Of a stretch of DNA of 64,000 nt, positions 17,583 to 30,344 are shown piece after piece (position 1 is the stretch's first letter; each line of letters starts with the position of its first letter). The notes under the pieces were generated by a model. That model made no database searches, was not told the origin of the DNA, and saw only the letters and a program-made list of their open reading frames with translations. Made by a program: the position numbers and the translations under genes. The DNA lies in NCBI GenBank assembly GCA_949592205.1, contig CATIUR010000001.1, positions 572,001 through 636,000 of the forward strand, in the 5' to 3' direction. The DNA comes from Helichrysum umbraculigerum. Lineage: Eukaryota; Streptophyta; Magnoliopsida; Asterales; Asteraceae.

Positions 17583-20500
17583 AGACGTTGCTTGTCCTCA
17601 GGCAACACTCAGTTTTTGAAAACATTTTAAAATATGTTAGAGTGAGTCAGAACATTTTTAAGAGTTACCACTTCCAGATGCAAGTTAGATAATTTCAGAA
17701 ATATAGAGAAAGATAAGATGATCCTTCCTTAAACAAGAAAAGATTCATTTAAGCATACATCTAAATCTCATGATCTTGGAGTACACATGACTAGGCGATC
17801 TCACTAAAGGTGGTCACTCAATTCACTCTATGGATAGTGGTATTTTTGGGTGTAAGGGTTGCTTATCTTAAAAACAACTGAGATCATGAAAAACTTTATT
17901 TTAGAACGGAAAAGAGATAGCTATTCGTCTTTTATCATATTCTTCTTGTGGGGATGATACTTTGAAGGACTTAGCTTTATTCTTGCGGAACTATTTTTCT
18001 TTTCTTTTCTACTTTTTCTTCTTTTCTATTTTCTTTTTCTACTTTTTTCTGTTTTTCTATTTTCTTTTTCTTCTTCAGAATTTCTTTGCCAGAGAATTTC
18101 CAAGGATATTTTTCTTTTGATTCTTTCAGAAATCCCTTATCTTGAACATTTCGATTCTTTTCATGGTGCCAATTTTACGCACCAGGGATTCTCAAGAGAG
18201 ATAATCTTTTGGAGAACACGAAAGTGGTAGGATAAGTGAAGCGGATATTCTAAAAGATGTTCCTCATAACCTCATAAATTCTAAGATAAGTTTTGGGGAT
18301 ATTTTGGGAAGTAGGGTTTAAGTTGTGAGGGTTGTATGAAACGAAAGGTTTAGGCTCAACATGGTTTACTAGGCAGATCATCAATACTAAAAATGAGTAT
18401 CGGAAGGGTTTTGGGCTTGAAGAGATATGTAAAAAGTGGTTTAATTCCTAGGGAATGTCAAGGTCATTTAATTGCACCTATACCGCGTACGGTACACACC
18501 AATGTGGTCTCGAAGCGTATGTCAAGAGCAAGTTCTAATTCAGAGATACATGCATCGGCACATACAAGAAATGAATAGTGAAACATTAAAGATGAATGCT
18601 TTTAGGCTCAAGATACCTCACCGCAAATAGGGTTGTATGTGCTTCGTCATGCTTCCTATTAGATTATCATTTCTTGCTTAAGAAATTTCTACCTTATTTT
18701 CCCTAGATTCCGAAATATTTTACTCATATTTGAAAACAGCTCCTCTCCAAAGACATTATGACTCAAAAATAGCAGAGTTAATCAGATGATTTGGCTCATA
18801 CTTTTTAATTTTCTTGAAAATTTTTGAAAAATTTGAGGAACATTTTCTGAGTTTGCTATTTTGGACATTAAAAATCATAAAAAAAAACTAACCAAGGTAT
18901 TCTATACCTGCTATCCCACACTTAGAGGAACATTGTCCATAATGTTCTCTTGAGTTGAGATTTACTGAAAGTAGAATCCCACACTTAGAGTTTGAACATG
19001 TTAGAAAATGTTTCTCAAGTGTTTGTTTTAGGTTGGAATCCCACACTTAGTGATAAGCTTAGGATAGAGTATAGAGTACATAACAAAGAAACAAAGCAAA
19101 CAAAACATAGAATCATAAACAAAAGAGGGTAAAGGGTTAAGACACTCCCCAGATAGCGAGCTGCACTGAAGCTGAGAGTCTGAATTTGCTGAAAAGAGAC
19201 GTTGCCAAGATCTTTTTTTTCTGCATCCATGAAGATCGGCTCGGCTTCAAGCATCTTGCTATTGGTTTATTCATTCATTATTCTCTTATGAATCAATCTC
19301 GTAGGTGTGAACACGTTGGACGTAGCCTTTTACAAACTCAATTTTTATGCAAATGGAAAGAGAAATCACTGTCTCAGAATTTGAAAAGATGTTTTCTATT
19401 ACAAATTAGTTTTATAAAACATGTGTTTTTAAACGAGTTCGAGCATAATGCATAAAATTAGTATGCAAGTACCTCAAATGCTCGAAACACATGAATTATT
19501 AGTTTTCAAAGTTATTTCCTATTTTCTGAGACAGTGGTTTATTTGCAAATGAGTTGTAAATCTACAGAAGTTTTCATAAAGTATTTCTGGTACATCCAAG
19601 TGTGAAGGATAGTCAGAGATTTTCTTCACTTGTTGACACTTTCTCTCAACACGTCTTAATCCACGGGTTGCCTCCCGAGCAGCGCTGCTATTATAGTCGA
19701 GAGCTCGACTTCCAAAATGATAGAAAATAATGTGAAGTGATGTCATTCTCCGGACACAAGCAGAGTCAACCTTGAAGCACCAATGTTGGATAGAGATAAC
19801 TGGACGAGGATCCTAATCATTAAGAGATGATGATGTAAATGACTCTCTAATGATCTGAAAGTGCTGAATCCAATGACCATTAATATCTATCGCCCGAGAT
19901 CTTTGCTGACAACTGATGCAATGAATCTGATTGTTGTTCTTATCAGCAGAGATCAATCCCATATCTAATCCTTTGATAGCCATTCCTACGCCAGCCTATA
20001 TCTCTGAGATGTTATAGTGTATACTTGTAGGCGGTGACATTACTATAGCAGATGAATGGTTCCCGATGGTGGTGGTGATAAGTCTGAATGGGTGGATGGA
20101 TGTGTGAATGTAGGTGGCTATTGTGATGACGGATGATGTTTTGGGGTTCAATACAAAACTATGCTAGCAATCAAGGATGTGCTAAGGTTTAGCTCTAGGA
20201 TGTGGGTGCATGTTGTGAATGTTGAGCTGATCTACTTAATGAACTAGTCATAGACAACTAGAAATCATTTATGTGTCTGAAAGAGGTATCTCTTCTCCCT
20301 GCAAAGCAATGCTCCAAAGATTTCCAAATTTAATGAACTACAAGATCCCCTTGTTGCCTTTCCATTATTCTCAAAGATTCTTTACCCATAGGCGGCAATC
20401 CCTGTTTGTTTGGCATTTGAACAAGTAGAGCAAATAAACGTGATCTAACAAACAAGTGATTATTCTCCAAATCATAGATTTACTGGTTTGCGAATACCTA

Positions 20501-20648
20501 TCAAAGTGAATGCTTTGAAGATGAAACAAACCAGTGTATGAATTAGAGTCTAATCTCACACTGAAAGTGTTAGTTGCCTATAATTTCACCATAGCACAAA
20601 CAACAGATATGGGAATACCAGTATTATCAGTTGAATTAGGTAGCCAAG
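17583..20648 (-). other. Athila-A 3' non-coding internal region
   Basis: There is no supported gene. The first kilobase resembles 23111-24330 of Athila-B, including the shared stretch around 18470-18600. It contains a long pyrimidine tract (17990-18085), three internal tracts like the polypurine tract, and a GTTGCCTCCCGAGCAGCGC motif at about 19660. The corresponding motif in Athila-B lies just after the pol stop. It ends with CCAAG (20644-20648), the TSD of Athila-B. Confidence 0.7.
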
Positions 20649-23096
20649 TGTCGTGCCTCCAGTGGTCGGACGGGTTTTAATCCGGTCGTTGAACCAACCA
20701 ACCAGGATGCGCGGACAGGGTTTAAATTTATAGAGCAGGGGAATCCTAAGTTGTATACTACTGACAGACCTAAAAGGGCAGCAAGTGGTATGTATGACTC
20801 AGGTGTCGTTCTTCAAACTACAACGAGCATGGGAGTCTAGGAAGTTTTATTATCTTTGGAGATTCAGCTAGGGTTTTTAAAAGTTTTTGGATAGGTTTGG
20901 TTTTTATAACTAAATACTAATTTAAATAAAGAAAATAAAACAAAAGAGGTTTGTACGGAGACTCGGTCAACAGAGGATAAGCGAGTGTTTACTATGATTT
21001 CGTTAAATGTTATTGATGAATAGTCAAGGGTAAGGCTACTAGATGTGATGACTAATCCGGAGAGGATAGAAACATAATTAATGCAAAGTATTGTACCTAC
21101 GACCGTTCCGCGGCTTCCATACGTTTGTACTCCACCAATTGGTGTTTCCAGCACTATACCGAGTAATAGGGAGTTTTACGGTTTTTCCGTTACATTAATT
21201 AGGGTTCCATATTACTCTCGCAGATTTCCTATATCCGAATGAGCTACAACTACGAGCCTATTAAATATCTAACGTAGAGTTGTCCGCAATCAGATAAATA
21301 ACATGTCACGTGGATAGCAGTTATAGAAGTCAGATACACCGGAAGTTCTCCCAAATGTACAGACCAATTTAACCGACGACTATCCTCGAATCCTGGTCCC
21401 CAGTCACAGTCATCAGAGACGTCTGTATCGTAGCGTGAATTGTTGATTGAACAAGAACACGAACGGGGATAATCCCGTGGACCAAGTTGGGATAATCGGG
21501 CTAACGATCAGTTAAATTGTTCAGCATTACAGATATAAATCATCACAACTATTCCATGCATGTTAATCTACTGTGTAAACCAATATTCTGTGTCTGAAAA
21601 CCTAATTATACAGTTACTGATATGAACCAGGAGGATAACTCTAGCATGCATCATTCCTAAGGCAACAATCAAACAAGAGCATGCAATAGGGTGACACATA
21701 ACAGAACATCATAAACCTAAGCATAGCAGATAACCAATAATCAGATCATAGATATCCCGAAAGTTCTGTCAAAGATATATAACAGATAAACATGAATCTA
21801 ACCTATCTCTAATCCTACGCTCCATGTCTCTTATGATTTGTTTCAACCTAGAGAAAATAGCCATACCAAGTTCATTGATCATCAAGTATAGAATAGGTAG
21901 AGAACGTACCACTAGTAATTGGCCAAGTTCTAGCAGGAAGCTTCTAACCACAGCATAGGTTGGATAGATAAACATTCGAGATTCAGTTTATGAGTTCATA
22001 CACAGTTTAAAGTAACACGGGCAGAGTAACAGCATGGCATAAACATATTGACTATTCTAACATAACTACATCATAGTAAACACAAAGAAATGTCTAGTCT
22101 AACATTACATATCTAGCATACAATCCTAAACAAGCATAAACAAAGCAACACATGTTTAAAACTGGAAAGTAAGAGATATATAAATAGAACCTGATACGAA
22201 TTTATTACAGACAGATCTTCGCGAATACAATGTCTTGGAGTGACTCCGTACAAAAGCTAAAAGCTACCTCTACCTAACTATCTCTCTAACTAGCTCAATT
22301 CTAGAGAGAGAAACTCTTTTAGAGAGAGAAACTAGAGAGAGAGTGATGTGTGTGAGAGAGAAAGTGTAGGGGGAGAATGAAAATGAGAGAAATGGTATGT
22401 TGGTGAAGTGAGGGGTGTCCACTATTTATAGGCAAAGCATTAAATCGCACGTACAACTCACGAAGCAGCACGTACAAGCAAACGAAGCAGCATACGGGGG
22501 TGCAGGGGCCGTATACGGCCTTGTAAGGGCCGTATACGGTGTAGTAAGGGCCGTATACGGTCTTACAAGGGCCGTATACGGTGTGTGGGGCCGTATAATG
22601 GCTCTGTCTGATTTCGTTCGTTGCTTAAAACGTTCGTATCTCCTTCGTTATGCATCCGTTTGACTTGATTCTTTCGCCTGTGGTTTCGTAATTCCGTTAC
22701 GCTTCTAATGATGTCAATATCATAGAAATTGGATGTGTAGAGCTCAGGCGTAGCCGAAATGACTTTTAGTGGCTCTGAAAGTGCAGTGTCTTCTCCGTCC
22801 TTTGGCCGTTTCACTTGATTCCAAATTTTTCCGTCTCGATTTTACCTATACAACAGATGGTAGAAGTTAGGAGGTGTGTCTTGACAGGAAAATGAGGTCG
22901 GAAGAATCGGTCTGTATTAAAATGCTGTGTTTGTGCATTTTTAGAGTGTTTTCAGTGATTTTTACCACAACGTCTACTTTTGATCCACTTTAGTGAATTT
23001 TAATAATTAATCAATGTTTTGGAATGTTTTTACTAAAGAAAGGTCCAAAATGTAAGGAATAAAGCTTCTAAAAATATGACTTTTTACGTCACATCA
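20649..23096 (-). repeat. Athila-B 3' LTR
   Basis: It begins TGTCGTGCCTCC and ends TTACGTCACATCA, 2448 bp, matching 31722-34172. The CCGTATACGG array has four perfect copies and one decayed copy (CCGTATAATGG). Confidence 0.95.
22421..22600 (-). promoter_or_regulatory. Athila-B 3' LTR: phased CCGTATACGG array upstream of TATA box
   Basis: Palindromes start at 22509, 22530, 22551, 22572 and 22591 (last one decayed), giving spacings 21, 21, 21 and 19 bp. On the minus strand they lie 75-180 bp upstream of the TATA box CCTATAAATAGT (22421-22432). A CTCTCT-rich region follows at 22310-22380. Confidence 0.7.
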
Positions 23097-25032
23097 AGTT
23101 ATCCCACACTTAGACGTTGCTTGTCCTCAAGCAACAACTCTCTGAAAAATGTTTTAAGTCATGTTTTTAGGGGCGAGTCAGAGAATATTTTCCGAGATTA
23201 GCATTTCCTCATATAAGCAAGTTACTTCTAAAAGTGTGGAGGAGGATAAGATGATCCTTCCATAAACAAGAAGAGATTCTCTTAGGCGTACATCCAAATC
23301 TCGTGATCATGGAGTACACATGACTAGGCGATCTCACTAAAGGTGGTCACTCAATTCACTCAAAGTGTATCGGGTTTCCTATCAATCTAGCTCAAACGAA
23401 ATCGCTCAAAATAGCCAGTCATGCTGCACTCATCGTCATAGGCTTGATCGAGAATCGGATCTCCACCACTTAGGTGAGGACGGTGCTAATTATCTCAAGA
23501 CATTCAGAGGGTTGTAGTGTTTGGTGAGGGTGAAGGGTATGGATAGTGGTTTGTTTGGTTGTGAGGGTGTTTAGCTTATCCTAAAATCACTGAGATTATG
23601 AACAACTTTATTTAGAATGCAGAGGAACGGAGAGTTGGTAGCTGTTTCAGCTTTTGTCGGATTTTCCATGAAGAGCTATGCTTTGAAACTTTCAGCTTTA
23701 TTTGCGGAGCTATTTTCATTTCTTTTCTTTTTCTTCTCTTCGGAATTTCTTTTAGAGAATTTCCAAGGAATTCTATATTTTGAATCCTTTAGAAATCTTT
23801 TCCTCTATCTTGATCATTTTGATTCTTTTCCAGGTGCTAATTTTTCCCGCACCATCGTCCTTCCAGTTCTCTTATGTGCTAATTTTCCCGCACCATTTGT
23901 TGAGAAGCTTGATTTTGGAGAATGCGAATGAGTATGATATTTGAAACAGATATTCTAAAAGGGTGTTCTTCATAACCTCAGAAATTCCAAGATAAGTTTG
24001 GGGGGTAATTTTGGGTAGTGGGTGAAAATTAGGGTTTTGAAGAAACGAAAGGTTTAGGCTCAACAGGGTATACTAGGCGGATCTTCGATACTAAAAATGA
24101 GCATCGGAAAGGGTTTTGGTCTTGAAAAGATATGTAAGAAATGGGTTAAGTCCTAAGGAATGTCAAGGTCATTTAATTGCACCTATACCACGTACGGTAC
24201 ACACCAATATGGTCTCGAAGCATATGTCAAGAGCAAGTTCTAATTCAGAGATACAGACATCGGCACACACACAAGAAATGAATGTGAAGCATTAAAGATG
24301 AATGCTTTTAGGCTCAAGATACATCACTACAAAAGGTTGTATGTGTCTAGTCATGCTCCTTTGACTATTACTTCTTGCTTAAGCAATTTCTACCTTATTT
24401 CCTTTAGGCTTTTAGAAATATCATACTTATATTTTGAAAATGGTTTTTCTCAGTAGTATCTGAGACTCAAAAACTGAGTTAGACTCATTAATTTTGAAAA
24501 AATTTGACCTTATTTTTGAAAACTTTTTGAGAGAAAGATTGCTATTGGACATAAAAAATCACCATTTAAGGTATTCTATACCTGCCATCCCACACTTAGA
24601 GGAACATTGTCCCTAATGTTTTCTTGAGTAGAGATTTTACTAGTAAAATCTCACACTTAGAGTTTGAACATGTAAGTAGATGTTTCTCAAGTGTTTTAAT
24701 TTGGTCTGGAATCCCACACTTAGTGATAAGTTTAGGATGAGGCACAGAAATTAAACGCACTAACATAGGAATAGTAAAACATAATTGAAACGGGGAGAAA
24801 GGAACAGAGAGACTCCCCATTTGTGTTTACTGGAATAGACCAGGTTTGTGCAGGAGTGGTGCTAGTGAATTGCTGGATTTTAAGGACCAGGCTCGTTTAA
24901 GATCATCCATTCCACACAAAGCTGAATTCTGCAATAAACAACAACACACATATCACAGTATCTCATCTAGGTAGCAGGTCTAAAGCGTAAATACAGAGTC
25001 GTAATACAGAAAGTAAATAATAAAGATAGAAT
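23097..25032 (-). other. Athila-B polypurine tract and 3' non-coding region
   Basis: The polypurine tract (minus AAGTGTGGGATAACT) is at 23097-23111. No gene is seen up to 25032. Strings close to CTAAGTGTGGGAT recur at about 24590, 24650 and 24715. A stretch around 24170-24290 is shared with Athila-A. Confidence 0.7.
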
Positions 25033-25698
25033 CTAGTAATCATCAAGTAGGTCGTCAGTGTCAGGATCAAACCCTGCCTCAGCATCCCTGTCGAAAACAG
25101 AAGTCGGGGATGGAATGGAAAAATCCATAGTAGTCATAGCCTGACTCACAATCTCGTCAGTGGAAGTGTGGGTGACAGAAGTGTGAGCATCAAAAACAGC
25201 CAGAAGCTGCTCTGTGAGGCTGCGATCTGGTGATGCAAGTCCTGTGGGCAATGCTGGATCAGGATCAGCAGCTGCAGCAGTGGGGCTAGTGGAAGGTCCG
25301 GCAGTAGAGACAACAGGTGGATCTGCAGGAGGAAAGAAGGAGCATGGAGGTCGAGATGGTCCCTGATCTGGGCCAAGCCTGTAGGGAATGGCATCAGGTC
25401 TCGGAATCTTGAGCCGCTCACAGATAGAGGACATGATGTCATGCTGGATGGAGAGTGTCCGGAAGAGGGCCCACGAAGCAGCTGGGTCAGCCGTAGTGAT
25501 ACCGTACTCGAAAGTAGGTACGGGGGCTGGCAAACATGATGAGGGCCTCTCATCGGGCAACTCCTCGTGAGTGATCGGGACATCAGTCAGGTCCTCCTCA
25601 GTGATGGTCAGCATAGCCGCTCTCTGTGCTCTGCGTCTACGAGGTCTGTGTCGTCTGCGTGGTCTCGCAGCTACATGTTCGGCATCAACAGCGTCCAT
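25033..25698 (-). CDS. Athila-B ORF after pol: 221-aa protein with arginine-rich N-terminus
   Basis: It lies about 250 bp downstream of the pol stop in the place where some Athila elements have an envelope-like ORF. The frame is intact although gag-pol is broken. Residues about 12-28 (RPRRRHRPRRRRAQRA) are strongly basic and could be a nuclear or RNA-binding motif. The middle contains ELPDERPSS, a stretch AASWALFRTLSIQHDIMSSI that may be helical, and a Pro/Ala/Ser-rich region. The C-terminus is acidic (FDPDTDDLLDDY). There is no signal peptide or membrane segment. I do not recognise the family, so function is unknown. Confidence 0.65.
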   Translation of the reverse strand: MDAVDAEHVAARPRRRHRPRRRRAQRAAMLTITEEDLTDVPITHEELPDERPSSCLPAPVPTFEYGITTADPAASWALFRTLSIQHDIMSSICERLKIPRPDAIPYRLGPDQGPSRPPCSFFPPADPPVVSTAGPSTSPTAAAADPDPALPTGLASPDRSLTEQLLAVFDAHTSVTHTSTDEIVSQAMTTMDFSIPSPTSVFDRDAEAGFDPDTDDLLDDY

Positions 25699-25949
25699 CC
25701 TGAAACAAGATAAAATAAACAGGTAATGCTAATAATGATAGTAAATGAATAATACTTATCTCAGATTTTGCAATTTGAAGTCAGATAAGTGGCAAGCCTG
25801 CAATTTTATTAGTTCAGAGACAACCATACTTAATAAAAATAAATTAAGAAATAAAATAACAGAATTTAAATAAAGATAGGCTTGGGGTGCCTCCCAAGAG
25901 CGCTTGTTTTACGAGTCTTTAGCTTGACTCTTTGTACCTTTCTGTCGAC

Positions 25950-28900
25950 TCACGGTGGTTCAAAGATAAAGACATCTTCCCTAATGGGAAAGTCTTTGAA
26001 GTAATGCTTTAAGCGATGACCATTAACCTTAAAATTACCTTCTGGTGCCTCGAGTTCGACTGCACCGTAAGGAAATACCTTTGATACTATGAATGGTCCG
26101 CTCCACTTGATCCTAAACTTGCCAGAGAATTTCTTGAATCGCGAGTTGAAAAGCAGCACTTTATCTCCTGTTTTGAATCTTGAGGGCCTCAGCTTAGCAT
26201 CGTGAATTCTCTTAGTTCGTTCCTTGAAGCTTAACGAACTGTCATATGCCTGATCTCTTAGTTCGGCTAACTCATTCAACTGCATTCGTCTATTTGCTCC
26301 AGCTGTAGAAATATCTAAGTTGCAGTTCTTTAAAGCCCAGTATGCTTTATATTCCAGCTCAATTGGTAAGTGACATGCCTTGCCATAAACTAGACGATAT
26401 GGTGTGGTTCCTAATGGTGTTTTATAGGTGGTTCTGAATGCCCACAATGCATCATCTAATTTTTCAGCCCATTTGTACCCATGATTACCAACAGTTCTTT
26501 CCAAGATTCTTTTCAAAGCTCGATTTGTTGCCTCAGCTTGCCCATTTGTCTGGGGGTGATAAGCTGTTGACGTCTTGTGAGTGACACCATACTGTTGCAG
26601 AACTTTCATGAATTGAACGTTGCAAAAGTGTGTACCACGATCACTGATTATTGCTTTTGGAGTCCCAAATCGACTGAATAGCTTTTTGAGAAATTTGGTT
26701 ACCACTTTGGCGTCATTTGTTGGGAGAGCTTGGGCCTCGGCCCACCTGGAGACGTAGTCGACTGCAACCAAGATGTACTCTTTACCGTTAGATTTAGGGA
26801 ACGGTCCCATGAAATCTAATCCCCAGATATCAAAGATTTCCACGGCCTGTATGTTCGTGAGTGGCATTTCATTCCGGGCTGTTATATTGCCTTGTCTTTG
26901 GCAGATATCGCAGCGTCTCACCAGATCGTACGCATCTCGAAATATGGTTGGCCAGAAAAAGCCGGCATCGTAGACTTTTCTTGCGGTCATGTTGGTACCG
27001 TGATGTCCTCCAGTAGGTCCATGGTGGCTTTGGTGTAGGATATGTTCTGCCTCTTTCCCATCAGCGCATCTTCTAATGATTTGATCAGGGCAAACCTTAA
27101 AGAGGAAAGGGTTATCCCAATAGTAATGTTTTATATCGCGGTAGAATTTTTGTCTTTGAGAGGTTGGCATTCCTTTAGGTACGACTTTTCCCACCAAATA
27201 ATTGGCATAGTCAGCATACCAGGGATCATTTGTAGATCGTGACCCTTGATAGTATTTACCAACATGCATGAGCTGTTCTTCTGGAAACTGGTCTTGAATG
27301 TCTTTTTCGTGCAACTTATACATTGAAGGATTCTCTAATCGGCTGAGATGGTCCGCCGCGACGTTTTCTGCTCCCTTTTTGTCTTTGATCTCGATGTCGA
27401 ATTCTTGAAGGAGTAGAATCCATCGTAGAAGGCGAGGTTTAGCATCTTGCTTCTTAAAAAGATATTTCAGAGCTGAGTGATCTGTATAGACAATAGTTTT
27501 AGACAAGATTAGATAAGAACGAAATTTATCAAAAGCAAATACTACAGCTAGCAGCTCTTTTTCTGTGGTTGTATAATTCTCTTGGGCGTCAGTGAGCGTT
27601 TTGCTGGCGTAGTATATTGGTTGAAACTGTTTCTCCTTCCGCTGTCCCAGAACTGCTCCGACTGCTAAATCACTGGCGTCGCACATGATTTCAAATGGGA
27701 GACTCCAGTCTGGAGCAACCATGATCGGTGCATGAACAAGCAGATCTTTCAGATGATCGAAGGCCTTGAGACATTCGTCTGTAAAGACAAACGGAGTATC
27801 CTTTTCGAGGAGATGAGTCATAGGTCGGGATATCTTAGAGAAATCTTTGATAAAGCGACGGTAGAACCCGGCGTGTCCTAGAAAACTTCGGATGGCTTTG
27901 ACAGAGGTGGGTGGTGGAAGTTTTGAGATAGTCTCGACTTTTGCTTTGTCAACTTCAATTCCAGCTTTGGATATACGGTGTCGTAAAACTATGCCTTCTT
28001 TTACCATGAAATGACATTTTTCCCAATTCAGAACTAGGTTCGATTCTTCACATCGGGTGAGCATTTTGTTCAAGTTAGAAAGACAAGTGGTGAACGAATC
28101 TCCGAAAACCGAAAAATCATCCATGAACACTTCCATGCATTGTTCAATCATGTCATGGAAGATTGCTACCATGCATCTTTGAAATGTCGCCGGTGCATTA
28201 CACAAGCCAAACGGCATACGTCGGTAGGCAAAGGTTCCGTATGGACAAGTGAACGTCGTCTTTTCTTGGTCCTTTGGATCGAGAGGTATCTGAAAATAGC
28301 CGGAGAAACCATCGAGGAAGCAATAGAATTCGTTTCCTGAAAATCTTTCAAGCATCTGATCAATGAATGGTAGAGGGTAGTGATCTTTGCGTGTAGCTTC
28401 ATTTAGTTTCCGATAGTCGATACATACCCTCCAACCCGTGACGGTTCGTGTTGGAATCAACTCGTTGTCTTCGTTAGCGATGACCGTCATGCCTCCTTTC
28501 TTTGGGACGACTTGAACTGGACTGACCCATGGGGAATCTGAAATAGGGTAAATTAAACCAGCATCCAAGAGCTTGATAACCTCCGTTTTCACCACGTCTT
28601 GAATCTTTGGGTTAACTCTCCTTTGCCTTTGAATAGAGGGCCTGAAGTCATTTTCCATTAAGATCTTGTGAGTGCAGTAATTTGGGCTGATCCCCTGTAT
28701 GTCAGAGATTTTCCATGCAATCGCTTTCTTATGTGACTTTAGAACCTCAATGAGTAGTGCTTTCTCTTCACGCTTCAGATCTTTGGATATGATAACTGGT
28801 AAGTGCGAAGTTCCTTCGAGAAAAGCATATTCAAGGTGTGAGGGAAGTTCCTTTAGCTCCAATTCGGGTGGTTCTTCAGTGGAAGGCTTCATCCTGGAAA

Positions 28901-29336
28901 TCTCGTCTCTCTTAAGCTCATCGTATGTTGTCTGATAATCTGACTCAACTGCAGGTGCCTCTGGAATGTTGGCTGATGCTATTTCAACCCATTCTGTATT
29001 GTTGTAAAATTCATCTTTTCTCAGCTCATATTTTACTTGGGAAGATTGAGAAATTGCATTATCTTCAGTGATTATTTCTTTGTTGTTCTTGGTGAATGCG
29101 AATCTCTGAAACTGAGCTGAAGAAGATGTGGTAAAAGTAATCTCTGGTTTCAAGTTTTCATAACTTTCAGAAAGTTGCGGATCGGATGGTTTAAGCATTG
29201 ACTCCATTTCCTTGAGAGTCTTCAGAATTTCTTCTTTTGAGAGAGATGAATCAGGAACTTCAGAATTAGGGCTTCTTCTCAAGAGAGTGACCGGAGTGCC
29301 TTGTCCAAGTGGTACAGCAGTGATAAATCTGTTGGG
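25950..29336 (-). pseudogene. pol: Athila-B pol: reverse transcriptase, RNase H, integrase
   Basis: From the Met at 29282 the frame is open for 1110 codons to the stop at 25950, and it is in phase with the protease and gag upstream. Domains in order: RT (LLDAGLIYPISDSPWVSP; FMDDFSVFGDSF); RNase H (FEIMCDASDLAVGAVLG; YTDHSALKYL); integrase zinc domain (HHGPTGGHHG, CDICQRQG); integrase core (WGLDFMGPFP, IISDRGTHF, YHPQTNGQAEATNRALK); and a C-terminal GPF-type motif (IKWSGPFIVSKVFPYGAVEL). The catalytic residues look intact. A TAG at 29337-29339 separates it from protease, so the polyprotein is broken although this part is open. Confidence 0.92.
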
Positions 29337-30344
29337 CTATAAGTTGGAATTCTTTAAAGGTAATAGCACTTCCTTTGATGAAATGGATGGATCCGAGATA
29401 GCTGAGCATAGACCCGCACCTTCTTCACAGATTTTCCTTGTTGTGATGACAGTGTTCGGAAGGGGATTAATGCTGCTTACTGCGAGGATTTCTTCCAAGT
29501 GTTCTTCAATTATTTCCTGCATAGAATCTACAAGACCAAGGTCTTCTCCCATAGGAAGTTTCATTAGTTTATCGACATTGAAGGTGACTTCCTCAGTCCC
29601 CACTCTAAGTTTTAAAGATTTTTCATTCACGTCAATGACGGCCTTGGCAGTATTTAGGAAAGGTCTACCAAGGATGAGTGGTACCTGAGCGTCTTCCTCA
29701 ATATCCATAACAACAAAATCAACAGGAAAGACGAATTTATCAACACGTACCATAATATCTTCAGCAATTCCTCGAGGGAGTTTAACTGATCTATCAGCTA
29801 ATTGGATGGTCATACGGGTTGGTAAAAGTTCGCTTAATCCTAGTTTCCTATAAAGCGAGTATGGCATAAGGTTTACACTAGCTCCTAAGTCAGCTAAGGC
29901 GTTACTTATTTGAACATCCTGAAGGTAACAAGGAATAGTGAAACGGCCAGTGTCTCCTAACTTTGGGGGCAGTCCTTGTTGCATAATTAAAGAGCATTCT
30001 GCGTCTAAGGGCAAGTTAACTATTTGTCTGAGTTTTTCTTTGTTGGATATAAGTTCTTTAAAGAATTTGGCACAACTAGGCATTTCAACTAAAGCATCTA
30101 ATAATCGAACGTTTAATTCTAGGCTTTTGAACATCTCTAGATATTTTCCAAACTGGGCTTCTTGTTTCTCTTTCTTAAGCCTACCAGGGAAAGGTATACG
30201 TGTTGGTTTAACTACTTCTGGGGCTTTGGAAGATTCTGGTTCAGGAGAGGTGACAGGAGTGTCAACAGGTACTGAATCAGTAGGTAGAGAAGAACTAGAA
30301 GGCTCGTCTGAAGGAATATCTTTTGATTTCTCATTCTTAGTCTC
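29337..30344 (-). pseudogene. Athila-B gag 3' part and aspartic protease
   Basis: The segment lies between in-frame stops TAA (30345-30347) and TAG (29337-29339). From about residue 70 the sequence KSLELNVRLLDALVEMPSCAKF precedes the retropepsin motif (ALADLGASVNLMPYSLYRKLGL). VDFVVMDIEEDAQVPLILGRPF follows, a conserved Athila arrangement. The frame is continuous with gag and pol except for the stops. Confidence 0.88.
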
